Below are positions 8,424-16,250 of a stretch of 17,815 nt of DNA, in pieces. The notes below the pieces were generated by a model. It did no database searches and had not been told where the DNA came from. It saw only the letters and a list, made by a program, of their open reading frames with translations. The stretch is from Bacteroidota bacterium (GTDB lineage: Bacteria > Bacteroidota > Bacteroidia > Chitinophagales > Chitinophagaceae). Both the position numbers and the translations under genes were made by a program. Each line of letters opens with the position of its first letter. Within the stretch, counting starts at the first letter, position 1. The DNA lies in NCBI GenBank assembly GCA_030831005.1, contig JAURLW010000013.1, positions 1 through 17,815 of the forward strand. The letters are read 5' to 3'.

Positions 8424-11195
8424 TTATTTAGTAGTAAATACCGCGTCAATAATGCTCTGTTGTTCTTTAGCATGTTGTTTGCTAAAGCCTGTTGCCGTAG
8501 CAGCACTAGCTGGACGAGCAATATAATTGCTGAACAACTCATTCGTATTTAACATCAAGAAAGAAAGAGCACCCATATTGCGTGGTTCTTCTTGAGCCCA
8601 AACAAATGATGCATTTTTATATTTTGCTTTCAAAGCATCCATTTGTTTCGCAGGGAATGGATGGATTTGTTCTAAACGTACAAGCGCTACTTCTTGTATA
8701 TTGTTAGCTATTTGATATTCACTTAAGTCGAAATAGATTTTACCAGAACAAACCACTACTTTTTTTACTTTATTAGCTGCGCTTATAGAAGCGTCATCAA
8801 TCACCTCTTGGAAATTTCCTTTAGTAAATTCTTCAATAGGAGAGTAAGCTCTTACGTGACGAAGGTTTGCCTTTGGTGAAAAATTAACAAGTGGTTTTCT
8901 AAAGTCCCATTTCATTTGTCTGCGTAGCAAATGGAATAAATTAGCTGCCGTTGTAACATTGCTGACTACGATATTTAATTCAGCACTTAATTGTAAGAAA
9001 CGCTCTAGTCGTGCACTTGAATGTTCTGGTCCTTGACCTTCATAACCATGAGGTAATAACAAACACAAGCCACTCATTTTTTGCCATTTTGTTTCAGCAG
9101 TTGTTATGTATTGATCAATTACTGTTTGTGCGCCATTGGCAAAATCACCAAATTGTGCTTCCCAAATGGTTAAGGTATTTGGATTAGCAATGGCATAACC
9201 ATATTCAAAACCAAGCACGGCAAACTCACTTAATAGGGAGTTATACATTTGGATAAAGCCTTGATCTTTGCTCACTGTACTTAATCGATTATATACTTCA
9301 TTCGTATTTTCATCATGTAATACAGCATGTCTATGAGAGAAAGTACCACGTTGAACATCTTGTCCGCTCATACGTACATTATGACCTTCTGCTAATAAAC
9401 TTGCATAAGCTAATAATTCTCCCGTTGCCCAATCGATTTCTGATTTTTCATCAAAGAGTTTTATTTTATCATCTAATAATTTTTGAATTTTACGAAGTGG
9501 TTTAAATCCACTAGGTATATGCATAATAGCTTTAAATAAAGCCTCTACTTGTTTTTTAGTTATTGCTGTTTTTGGAGATGCATCAAAATCTGCTGCATTT
9601 GCTTTGCGTAAAGCTTGCCAAGCAGCTTCTGGTGCTTGCAATTGGTATGGTAATGGCTTTTGTTTGTTTTCGTCTAAGCGGTCTTGTAAGTTTTTCCAAA
9701 AACTATCCTCCATTTCTTTTGCCAATGCTGCATCTACATCGCCACGAGCTATGAGTTGTTGATTGTAAAGTTCTCTTGGATTAGCATGTTGTTTAATAAG
9801 TTCATACATTTTTGGTTGCGTGAAACTTGGATCATCTCCTTCGTTATGTCCATGTCTTCTATAGCATACCATATCAATGAAAATATCTTGATTGAATTGT
9901 TGACGATACGCTACAGCCAATGCTGCTGCTTTAACTACCGCCTCCGGATCATCGCCATTCACATGCAATACAGGTGCTTGAACCATAGCAGCAACGCTAG
10001 TGCAATAATCAGCACTTCTAGCGTCGTCAAAATCGGTTGTAAAACCAATTTGGTTGTTAATCACAAAATGTATAGTACCGCCGGTATTGTATCCAGGCAA
10101 TTTGCTCATTTGTAAGAGTTCATATACAACGCCTTGTCCAGCTACTGCAGCATCACCATGAATTAATATAGGCAAAACCGCTTTGTAAGAGTGTCCGTAA
10201 AGGGTATCTGCTTTAGCTCTTGCAAAACCTACTACTACAGGGTCTACAACTTCTAAGTGAGAAGGGTTGGGTGTTAATTGAACATTAATTTCTTTTCCTT
10301 CCGGAGTATGAATATGAGATCGGAAACCTAAATGATATTTCACATCACCGCTACCCATGGTGGTATCTGGTGGCATTACGCCATCAAATTCAGAAAAGAT
10401 TTGTTCGTATGTTTTTCTTAGGGTATTAGCTAGTACATTTAATCGGCCTCTGTGCGCCATACCAATCACTACTTCTTTAACATCGTTGTTAGCCGCTTCA
10501 TTGATAATGGTATCTAAGGCAGCAATTGTACTTTCTCCTCCTTCTAAACTAAAACGTTTTTGGCCGATATATTTGGTATGCAAAAACTTTTCGAATATGA
10601 CACCCTCATTTAATTTCTCTAAAATGCGCTTCTTTTTTTCGATGCTCAAATTAGAAGCCATCATATTTTCGAAATGCATTTCCATCCATTTACATACATC
10701 GGTATCGTTGATGTAGGTATATTCAATACCAACATCGCTAGTGTAGGTTTTTTTAAGCTTTTCAATAATGTCTTTCAAGCTAGCATTTTCCATGCCAAGC
10801 AATTTACCCGCAATAAAAGGAGTATTTAGATCGGCTTCACTTAGATTATAATCACTTAAAGATAACTTTGCACTCCTATCTTTTCTGTTTCTGATGGGGT
10901 TAGTCGTAGCTATTAAATGACCTCTTTTTCTATACGCACGAATTAAAGAAAATACATTGAATTCCTTTAATAACTGATCGCCTTGGATAGATGCTGAACC
11001 AGCGCTTCCTGTTCCAATTTTACTAAATGCAAAATCGAATCCTTCAAAGAATTTTTTATACTCTGGATCTACTTGATTTGGGTCTGTTATATAATCGTTG
11101 TATAAAGATTCTATAAAACTTGGATGCGCATTGGTGATATAAGAAAAGTCTTTCATTTGATGTTTTTTATAAGCAGAATACTCCGATAGCTTCAT
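8424..11195 (-). CDS. sucA: 2-oxoglutarate dehydrogenase E1 component (thiamine-diphosphate dependent)
   Basis: SucA decarboxylates 2-oxoglutarate and passes the succinyl group to E2 of the oxoglutarate dehydrogenase complex in the TCA cycle. Numbering from the longest in-frame reading (TTG at 11216), signatures are the N-terminal E1 segment AHPSFIESLYNDY (30-42), KRFSLEGGES (220-229), GMAHRGRLNVL (252-262), KYHLG (293-297), HGDAAVAGQG (353-362) of the thiamine-diphosphate region, and YRRHGHNEGDDP (452-463). The length of about 910-930 residues matches E. coli (933). I place the start at the ATG at 11195, because the upstream TTG lies inside a TAnnTTTG promoter element. The ATG at 11156 (MKDFSYI) is an equally family-like alternative. 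No E2 gene follows: the gene ends at a terminator, and its upstream neighbour is a porin gene. Confidence 0.95.
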   Translation of the reverse strand: MKLSEYSAYKKHQMKDFSYITNAHPSFIESLYNDYITDPNQVDPEYKKFFEGFDFAFSKIGTGSAGSASIQGDQLLKEFNVFSLIRAYRKRGHLIATTNPIRNRKDRSAKLSLSDYNLSEADLNTPFIAGKLLGMENASLKDIIEKLKKTYTSDVGIEYTYINDTDVCKWMEMHFENMMASNLSIEKKKRILEKLNEGVIFEKFLHTKYIGQKRFSLEGGESTIAALDTIINEAANNDVKEVVIGMAHRGRLNVLANTLRKTYEQIFSEFDGVMPPDTTMGSGDVKYHLGFRSHIHTPEGKEINVQLTPNPSHLEVVDPVVVGFARAKADTLYGHSYKAVLPILIHGDAAVAGQGVVYELLQMSKLPGYNTGGTIHFVINNQIGFTTDFDDARSADYCTSVAAMVQAPVLHVNGDDPEAVVKAAALAVAYRQQFNQDIFIDMVCYRRHGHNEGDDPSFTQPKMYELIKQHANPRELYNQQLIARGDVDAALAKEMEDSFWKNLQDRLDENKQKPLPYQLQAPEAAWQALRKANAADFDASPKTAITKKQVEALFKAIMHIPSGFKPLRKIQKLLDDKIKLFDEKSEIDWATGELLAYASLLAEGHNVRMSGQDVQRGTFSHRHAVLHDENTNEVYNRLSTVSKDQGFIQMYNSLLSEFAVLGFEYGYAIANPNTLTIWEAQFGDFANGAQTVIDQYITTAETKWQKMSGLCLLLPHGYEGQGPEHSSARLERFLQLSAELNIVVSNVTTAANLFHLLRRQMKWDFRKPLVNFSPKANLRHVRAYSPIEEFTKGNFQEVIDDASISAANKVKKVVVCSGKIYFDLSEYQIANNIQEVALVRLEQIHPFPAKQMDALKAKYKNASFVWAQEEPRNMGALSFLMLNTNELFSNYIARPASAATATGFSKQHAKEQQSIIDAVFTTK

Positions 11196-11213
11196 ATTTG
11201 CATTCGGAATGTC

Positions 11214-11221
11214 CAAAATTA
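11214..11221 (-). promoter_or_regulatory. sucA: Putative -7 promoter element for sucA
   Basis: The minus strand reads TAATTTTG, an exact TAnnTTTG match. It ends 18 nt before the ATG at 11195 and physically contains the TTG codon at 11216 that opens the longest reading frame. If it is the promoter, transcription begins downstream of that TTG, so the TTG cannot be the start. No well-spaced TTG -33 half is visible. Confidence 0.5.
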
Positions 11222-11277
11222 ATAAAAATTGCTCAAAATTTTAGTGATTTTTAGCCTAAGAAAGTACCTATTAACTC

Positions 11278-11309
11278 CTTATTTTAGTCATTAAGTTTGT
11301 AAAATAGGC
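11278..11309 (-). terminator. Weak AT-rich hairpin after the putative porin gene
   Basis: On the minus strand CCTATTTTA and TAAAATAAGG can pair with one bulge around a loop of about 12 nt, just past the porin stop. The stem is almost all A/T and no U-tract follows, so termination here is doubtful. It is listed only because the gap otherwise has no terminator. Confidence 0.2.
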
Positions 11310-11313
11310 TGCT

Positions 11314-13314
11314 TTAATTCACTAAATTCCAGTTAAAGCCAAAGCGCATACTGAAATCGGGAGATGCGTAATTAATTGCTTGCAAATTTTGAATGCCAAA
11401 TAGTTGTTGTATTTGATCAAACATGATATAGGCGCGCAGCTTTTTAACCTTCACGTTTAAAAACAGTGAAACATTGATTTGGCTATTGATCTGTGTTGCT
11501 TTTTGAATGTAAAATTGTTGGAATATAGGAGCGTAGCCATTTCCATAATATGCCGTATGATATAAGCCCTCTATGCCACCTGTAAATTGCATTGCATTCT
11601 TAAATGCGGGAGTTTGAATGGCTAATTGATGTTTGCTAGCAAAACTTGGAATGGCAAAAGGATCGTCAGCTTTTAATTGTGTTATCAACAATTCGTTGGT
11701 ATTAATAAATCTTTTGTATTGAAAATGTTTACTTACTAAAAACTGTGTAAGGGCAATAGTTTGGTCTGCTTGACTCACTTGCTGTTGCGCATTTAAATAA
11801 ATATAATTGCTGATTACATGTTGTCTTACTTCAAAATTTAAATGTAATTTATCTTGCTTCCATCGTATATAAACTTGATTATGGAATGGAGTTTTAAGAT
11901 CTTTTGTGTAAGCGTAATAATTACTTACAAAATTAGTAAACTGAAAAGGAGCAATCGATTGATTTTGTAGTAAGCCAATTTGAATATTTCCTAATTGATG
12001 GCTAATAGTTTTCTCTAATTGAATGCGTATGGTATGATTTCCCCTTGCTGTTCCTGTAGCTATAAATTGAACATACCCATGTATTGAAAATCCTTTTACA
12101 TCTTTGGCGCTTCTATCTATCTGAGCAACTAGATAATTACTAAATAGATTTGATTTATCTGCAGCATTGTTTAAAGCATTGCTGAGTTGATCTATTCGTG
12201 CGCCCACACCTGCTTGGAATTCAAAAGGATGCTGTAAGTTGCCTAGGGTAGTTTTTACTAAAAATTGATTATCAAACTTAGTCCAAACTTGTTTGCTATA
12301 AACGGAATCTACTGCATTGAATGTTCTGTCAAACCAAGAATGATAATAGGTAGAGTCAGGTCTAAGATCTTTGTAGTTAGTATTTTTTGAAGAGAAATCT
12401 AATTGATGTTGGAACGAAAATCGACTTTTTAGTTGCACATTGAAATGGGTACTATCTTCGCTCCAAATTGTGTCGGTATGCCCTAAGGCATATGCCTGTT
12501 TTAACTGAAAAATAGTTTCTTTTTGGACATTAGTAACAGCTGATCTAGTTGTGCTATAATCATCATGCTGAAAAACTATTGGGAAGGTTTTTTTATCGGC
12601 ATATCTAATGTCATTCAGTTTGCTTAGATCTAAAAGACCTCCGTTTTCATCTTGTTGTAATCCATTATAAATAAAAGCACTCCACAATTCGTATTGCTGA
12701 TTATTGCTTTTGTAATGTGCGTTGATACTAACGAGGTCATGGTTATTTCTTTGCGCTTTATAAAAACCAGGAGAGGTTAATTTATGATATTGAAATGCCA
12801 TGTTAAAGTTTGGCTTTATATTCTGGGTATGTAAGAGTCGTAATAAGTTCTCATTTTTACTCCCCATCTGATAATTAAAAATGGTAAAGGGCTTTGTTGT
12901 GTTATAATAGAGCAAACTGTCAGCTTGTAATAAATACACTTCGTTTACTTGCCGTCTTAAAGTAGGTCCCGTATAGGAGTTGTTTGATATCAACCAAGAT
13001 TGAGCAGCACTACCTAAATTTCCAAGATTGGAAGTCCAGGCTTGTGTATAGGGTCTTTGATGCAAGTTTAACAAGCTTGTGTCTATTATCACTTCTTTTT
13101 TGCTTGAGCTATGTTGAGCACTTATGTTTACTTGTGCTTCTTCCCAGTCCGCCGTATTGGTTTTATTGGTACTATCGTTTTTTATAGTAGAAAGGGTAGT
13201 TAAGGCACCTGGATTTTGAGCCCATAAGGATATAGTTGGGCAGCTAGTGATAAATATCGCTAGCAAGAAATATAAACCTAGAGAACCTGAATTATTGTTT
13301 AATGATTTTTTCAC
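11314..13314 (-). CDS. Putative outer-membrane porin (Bacteroidota 'putative porin' type)
   Basis: This 666-residue protein with a GTG start is exported. Its N-terminal segment ends LWAQ near residue 33, a usual Bacteroidota signal-peptidase I site, but the preceding ITSC (Cys25) also fits a loose lipobox, so the processing type is ambiguous. The mature region has family-like stretches: DTSLLNLHQRPY (about 78-89), LGNLGSAAQ soon after, YYNTTKPFTIFNYQMGSKNE, and NPN/SPGFYKAQRNNHD-like segments. The rest is alternating amphipathic beta-strands with many aromatics, as in a large barrel. The substrate is unknown. The start overlaps the end of the upstream T9SS cargo gene by 23 nt in another frame, so translation is probably coupled. 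No Met codon lies nearby that would keep the signal peptide, which supports the GTG. Confidence 0.72.
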   Translation of the reverse strand: MKKSLNNNSGSLGLYFLLAIFITSCPTISLWAQNPGALTTLSTIKNDSTNKTNTADWEEAQVNISAQHSSSKKEVIIDTSLLNLHQRPYTQAWTSNLGNLGSAAQSWLISNNSYTGPTLRRQVNEVYLLQADSLLYYNTTKPFTIFNYQMGSKNENLLRLLHTQNIKPNFNMAFQYHKLTSPGFYKAQRNNHDLVSINAHYKSNNQQYELWSAFIYNGLQQDENGGLLDLSKLNDIRYADKKTFPIVFQHDDYSTTRSAVTNVQKETIFQLKQAYALGHTDTIWSEDSTHFNVQLKSRFSFQHQLDFSSKNTNYKDLRPDSTYYHSWFDRTFNAVDSVYSKQVWTKFDNQFLVKTTLGNLQHPFEFQAGVGARIDQLSNALNNAADKSNLFSNYLVAQIDRSAKDVKGFSIHGYVQFIATGTARGNHTIRIQLEKTISHQLGNIQIGLLQNQSIAPFQFTNFVSNYYAYTKDLKTPFHNQVYIRWKQDKLHLNFEVRQHVISNYIYLNAQQQVSQADQTIALTQFLVSKHFQYKRFINTNELLITQLKADDPFAIPSFASKHQLAIQTPAFKNAMQFTGGIEGLYHTAYYGNGYAPIFQQFYIQKATQINSQINVSLFLNVKVKKLRAYIMFDQIQQLFGIQNLQAINYASPDFSMRFGFNWNLVN

Positions 13315-14668
13315 TAAATAGGGTATTGCCTTGTTTTACTTCAATAAAGTAGAGTTCACTTGGAAGTGAACTCGGTAAAGTTACTACAAAGCTATTATTT
13401 AATTCTTCTTTTCTAATTACAGTGCTATAAATGCATGATCCAGTTGTAGTGAATATATTTATTTGAGCGTTTAATAAACTTTGATTTGAAATAATTTGAA
13501 AAGATTGTTGAAATGGATTTGGAGTAATTTTAATGCTAAGAACTTGTGTATGCAGATCATTAGTAAATGCTTTTGCATCTAATACAAATAATCCATTTTG
13601 CATATCGCTTACTAATATTTTCCCGTTTTTAAAAAAAGGATAACAGCCCCAGGCTCCAGCAAATCCTTTAAAGGGACTAACACTACAAGTAGGGTAATAG
13701 GCAATTTGCTTTGCCTGATTTGGATCTTTGATACTATATAATTGAAATCCATCAAAATAGTAGGAGATAAAAACTAAATCATCAATAACATAGGGGTTAT
13801 GCGGTATGCATGTAGAATCGGATCGGGAAATGAAAGTGCTTAATACGCTTGGTTGAGTAACATTCCTCACATCTATCACTTTCAAAGGGCTACCATGTGT
13901 TTCGTCTGCCATTACTCCGATACCATTTTTATTGATCCAGCTAGAATGATTGTATCCTTTTTGAGGATATTGGTTTAAGATGCCTAATTCTACAGGTATA
14001 GTGTTTTTAAAATCAACAATGCTATAGCCAAAAAAACTCTCACTAAGAAATGCGGTATCATTTCGCACATACATATCATGTACAGCATAATTAGAGCTTA
14101 AAGAAAAGGGATTGGTATAGGTTTTTAAGAAATTAGGTAATGTCGGATTTTTTAAATCAAAAATTCCTAATCCATATACGCCACTTGCATTTGTAAATAT
14201 ACCGCAATACAATTTTTCTGTAACAGTATCAATGAAAATATTGTGGGTACGCATTAATTCTGCAGGCGAACTTTCATAAACCATATGGATAGAGTCGGGC
14301 AAGTAACTGTAATCAAATATTTGTAGGGCACTATATCCCTCATCACAAACGGCATACAAATAGTTTTTAAACGTTTTGTAATCTCTGTGGATGATATAAT
14401 TGCCATAGTCAGTTCCGCGTTTAAAAGCAACTTGTTTGCATTGTTGAATATCAATAATATGTACACCTTCTGTAGAGCCAATTGCTGCATATTGAACGCC
14501 TTTCCATTCAAAGCCCCAGACATCGTTATATTTTTGGGAGTAACTCAAATTTGCTTTTATGCTTGTGTCATTCCAATTGCAAAGCAAGGGTAATTGCACT
14601 GCTGTCTGAGCGTTTGACAGCAAGCTTATCGAGATAAAAGAAAATAAAAAAAGTGCATGCTTAAGCAT
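13292..14668 (-). CDS. Choice-of-anchor B / LVIVD-type secreted protein with T9SS type A sorting domain
   Basis: This 458-residue protein has a signal peptide (about 1-21, ending SNAQ). The body has regularly spaced strands like those of LVIVD/beta-propeller proteins: NDVWGFEWKGVQYAAIGST (48-66) with GVHIIDI, YAVCDEGYSALQIFDY, HSSWINKNGIGVMADETHGS (241-260) with PLKVIDV, PHNPYVIDDLVFISYYFDG and GKILVSDMQNGLFVLDA. This is the pattern of the 'choice-of-anchor B' family. Residues about 377-458 form a T9SS type A tail: TPNPF near 382, then a short sandwich domain, then ELYFIEVKQGN and FSEKIIKQ. The molecular function is unknown; surface or secreted location is inferred from the tail. The ATG lies inside the terminator hairpin of the upstream phosphorylase gene, and the signal peptide codons overlap its U-tract. 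The 3' end overlaps the porin gene by 23 nt. Confidence 0.85.
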   Translation of the reverse strand: MLKHALFLFSFISISLLSNAQTAVQLPLLCNWNDTSIKANLSYSQKYNDVWGFEWKGVQYAAIGSTEGVHIIDIQQCKQVAFKRGTDYGNYIIHRDYKTFKNYLYAVCDEGYSALQIFDYSYLPDSIHMVYESSPAELMRTHNIFIDTVTEKLYCGIFTNASGVYGLGIFDLKNPTLPNFLKTYTNPFSLSSNYAVHDMYVRNDTAFLSESFFGYSIVDFKNTIPVELGILNQYPQKGYNHSSWINKNGIGVMADETHGSPLKVIDVRNVTQPSVLSTFISRSDSTCIPHNPYVIDDLVFISYYFDGFQLYSIKDPNQAKQIAYYPTCSVSPFKGFAGAWGCYPFFKNGKILVSDMQNGLFVLDAKAFTNDLHTQVLSIKITPNPFQQSFQIISNQSLLNAQINIFTTTGSCIYSTVIRKEELNNSFVVTLPSSLPSELYFIEVKQGNTLFSEKIIKQ

Positions 14669-14673
14669 GCACT
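14641..14673 (-). terminator. Intrinsic terminator after purine nucleoside phosphorylase, overlapping the next gene's start
   Basis: On the minus strand a 9-bp perfect stem, AGTGCATGC / GCATGCACT, closes a TTAA loop (14652-14673) and is followed by TTTTTT-A-TTTT. It begins 28 nt after the phosphorylase stop, a textbook rho-independent layout. The ATG of the next gene (14668-14666) lies in the 5' arm, and the U-tract supplies its Leu/Phe signal-peptide codons. The element may therefore act as a terminator, an attenuator or a start-codon mask. Confidence 0.75.
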
Positions 14674-14701
14674 AAGTTACAATTTTTTTAATGAGTAAAA
14701 T

Positions 14702-15526
14702 CTATAAACTTGCTACTATTCCTTCTACTAAATTGGCTAATTTAGGAGCTGCTTCGTTAGCTGCTTGCAAAACTTCTTCGTGGGTAATTGTATTCATCTC
14801 GTCTCTAATGCCTAGATCCGTAACAATACTAGCGCCAAATACCTTCATGCCGCTATGAATGGCAACTATTACTTCTGGCACCGTGCTCATACCTACTAAA
14901 TCGCCACCAATGATGTGCAGCCATTTATATTCGGCACGTGTTTCAAAAGTAGGACCTTGTAAGCCAATATATACGCCCGTTTGAATAGGCAGTTGTTGTT
15001 CTTTTGCTATTTTTTCAGCCAAGGCAATGGTGGCTAAATGATAAGGCTCACTCATATCTGGGAAGCGAACACCTAAGCGTTCATCATTTTTACCTCTCAA
15101 AGGATGTTCAGGAAATAAATTGATATGGTCTTTAATAATAACAATATCACCTACTTTATAAGCTTTATTCATTCCTCCTGCTGCATTAGACACAAATAAA
15201 TGTGCTACACCTAGTGCGCGCATAACACGAATAGGGAACGTTACTTGTTCCATATCATAGCCTTCGTAGTAATGAAATCTACCAGACATTAAAACGGTTG
15301 CTTTGCCTCCAAGTTGACCAAAGATTAATTTACCAGCATGTCCTTCAACGGTAGATACAGGAAAATTTGGAATGTCTTTGTAACTCAATTCGCATTCTAC
15401 AGTAATTTTAGATGCTAAATCGCCTAAGCCGCTTCCTAATACCACACCAATAGAAGGTGCCGTACTGTATTTGGATTGAATATACTGTTTCGTTTCTTCA
15501 ATTTTGTCGAATAATTGTTGAGCCAT
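14702..15526 (-). CDS. Purine nucleoside phosphorylase, trimeric low-molecular-weight type
   Basis: This 274-residue cytosolic enzyme cleaves purine nucleosides with phosphate to base and (deoxy)ribose-1-phosphate in salvage. Conserved features are VLGSGLG (29-35; phosphate Ser32), EGHAG (61-65; His63), GRFHYYEGY (82-90; Arg83, His85), SNAAGGMN (113-120), GPTFETRAEY (191-200; Glu195 equivalent to human Glu201) and GMSTVPEVIVA (212-222; Ser214). The base-contacting Asn of the human enzyme (Asn243, in ITN) is replaced by Asp237 in VTDLG, which could widen the base preference. The length is normal. The start ATG is 9 nt after the upstream membrane-protein stop, indicating cotranscription from the promoter near 16107. 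An intrinsic terminator follows. It could be named punA or deoD in different pipelines, so I leave the symbol blank. Confidence 0.95.
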   Translation of the reverse strand: MAQQLFDKIEETKQYIQSKYSTAPSIGVVLGSGLGDLASKITVECELSYKDIPNFPVSTVEGHAGKLIFGQLGGKATVLMSGRFHYYEGYDMEQVTFPIRVMRALGVAHLFVSNAAGGMNKAYKVGDIVIIKDHINLFPEHPLRGKNDERLGVRFPDMSEPYHLATIALAEKIAKEQQLPIQTGVYIGLQGPTFETRAEYKWLHIIGGDLVGMSTVPEVIVAIHSGMKVFGASIVTDLGIRDEMNTITHEEVLQAANEAAPKLANLVEGIVASL

Positions 15527-15535
15527 AACCTTGTT

Positions 15536-16078
15536 TTAAGCGTGAGTACTAGCATTTTTATCATCTTCAAAATAAAGATGATCATTGGGTAATTCAGAAA
15601 AATGACGTTGGTCGGTTGCATCCATAGATGCTTTTCTTTTCAACTGAGTAGCAACTATTGTTTTTACGGTTTGTTTAGCTATTTGCAACGTATTGTTTTT
15701 TAATCGAATGGCATGTACGAGTCGAGCTATAATTAAAAAAAGCACACCAAATAAAACAACTAAACTAATGGTGCCCCAATAAGCATATCGAATGACGCCT
15801 GGATTTAATCCAATGCTGCGGGTTCTATTATATAGTTTTTCAATAAACTCGAAGAAATAAATGTATTCAAAAAGAAAAGGCAAAGCAAAAAAGCCTAAGG
15901 CTAAAACATACATTAATATTTCAATGATGATCATTATAAATTTAGGTGCTGTTTTGCTTGCTGATGGTTTTAATAAAGCTACACCTAAAGGATCTAACAA
16001 CTCCAATTGCTCATAGATCATTCTTTTATTTTCCTTAAACTCTAGCACTAAATCGTCGTGAAGGCGCTTCGTTATCAT
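15536..16078 (-). CDS. Two-helix inner-membrane protein of unknown function
   Basis: I do not recognise this family. From the preferred ATG at 16078 the protein has 180 residues (MITKRLHDDL...). In the longer 194-residue reading, a charged N-terminal segment (about 15-60) precedes a hydrophobic helix (61-84), an aromatic loop, a second helix (about 114-136), and a basic then acidic soluble tail. Both ends are probably cytosolic. The longer reading starts at 16120, upstream of the TACATTTG promoter element at 16107-16100, so its first 14 residues would lie outside the transcript. The stop is 9 nt before the phosphorylase ATG, so the two are cotranscribed. A functional link with purine salvage is unproven. 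The composition and codon use look native. Confidence 0.75.
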   Translation of the reverse strand: MITKRLHDDLVLEFKENKRMIYEQLELLDPLGVALLKPSASKTAPKFIMIIIEILMYVLALGFFALPFLFEYIYFFEFIEKLYNRTRSIGLNPGVIRYAYWGTISLVVLFGVLFLIIARLVHAIRLKNNTLQIAKQTVKTIVATQLKRKASMDATDQRHFSELPNDHLYFEDDKNASTHA

Positions 16079-16099
16079 CTTATTGGTATTAATTTTGAG

Positions 16100-16107
16100 C
16101 AAATGTA
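16100..16107 (-). promoter_or_regulatory. Promoter (-7 element, with -33) for the membrane protein / phosphorylase operon
   Basis: The minus strand reads TACATTTG, an exact TAnnTTTG match, 21 nt before the ATG at 16078. Upstream TTG trinucleotides in TTTGGTTGG lie 17 and 21 nt from it, within the normal -33 spacing. This is the best-formed promoter in the window and excludes the ATG at 16120 as the start. Confidence 0.6.
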
Positions 16108-16184
16108 AGCATGATTTCAATTGCCAACCAAATGGAAGTCCTATTCAAATTCCACAAAGCAGGTAATTTTTCCCACAAGTATTG

Positions 16185-16192
16185 TACTTTTG
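16185..16192 (+). promoter_or_regulatory. prfC: Putative -7 promoter element for prfC
   Basis: The plus strand reads TACTTTTG, an exact TAnnTTTG match, implying a start near 16198 and a leader of about 50 nt before the ATG at 16251. No clear TTG -33 is seen at normal spacing. It faces away from the -7 element at 16100-16107, and the two promoters share the 130-bp gap. Confidence 0.5.
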
Positions 16193-16230
16193 CTCTTCAT
16201 TTACAAATACTCAATTTCAATAGGACGGCC

Positions 16231-16248
16231 ATGCCTACCACCTTATAG
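16231..16248 (+). promoter_or_regulatory. Possible five-codon leader ORF (MPTTL, UAG stop) before prfC
   Basis: ATG CCT ACC ACC TTA TAG is an intact mini-ORF ending 2 nt before the prfC ATG, in a different frame. AGGA at 16222-16225 lies 5 nt upstream of its ATG, at Shine-Dalgarno spacing, whereas prfC itself has no such sequence. Bacteroidota mostly do without Shine-Dalgarno sequences, so the AGGA may be chance. A UAG stop just before a release-factor gene would be a natural sensor of termination efficiency. This is inference. Confidence 0.3.
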
Positions 16249-16250
16249 AT

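Noticed and set aside
9563..10716. Plus-strand reading frames opposite sucA
   Set aside because: They are antisense shadows of a highly conserved enzyme gene.
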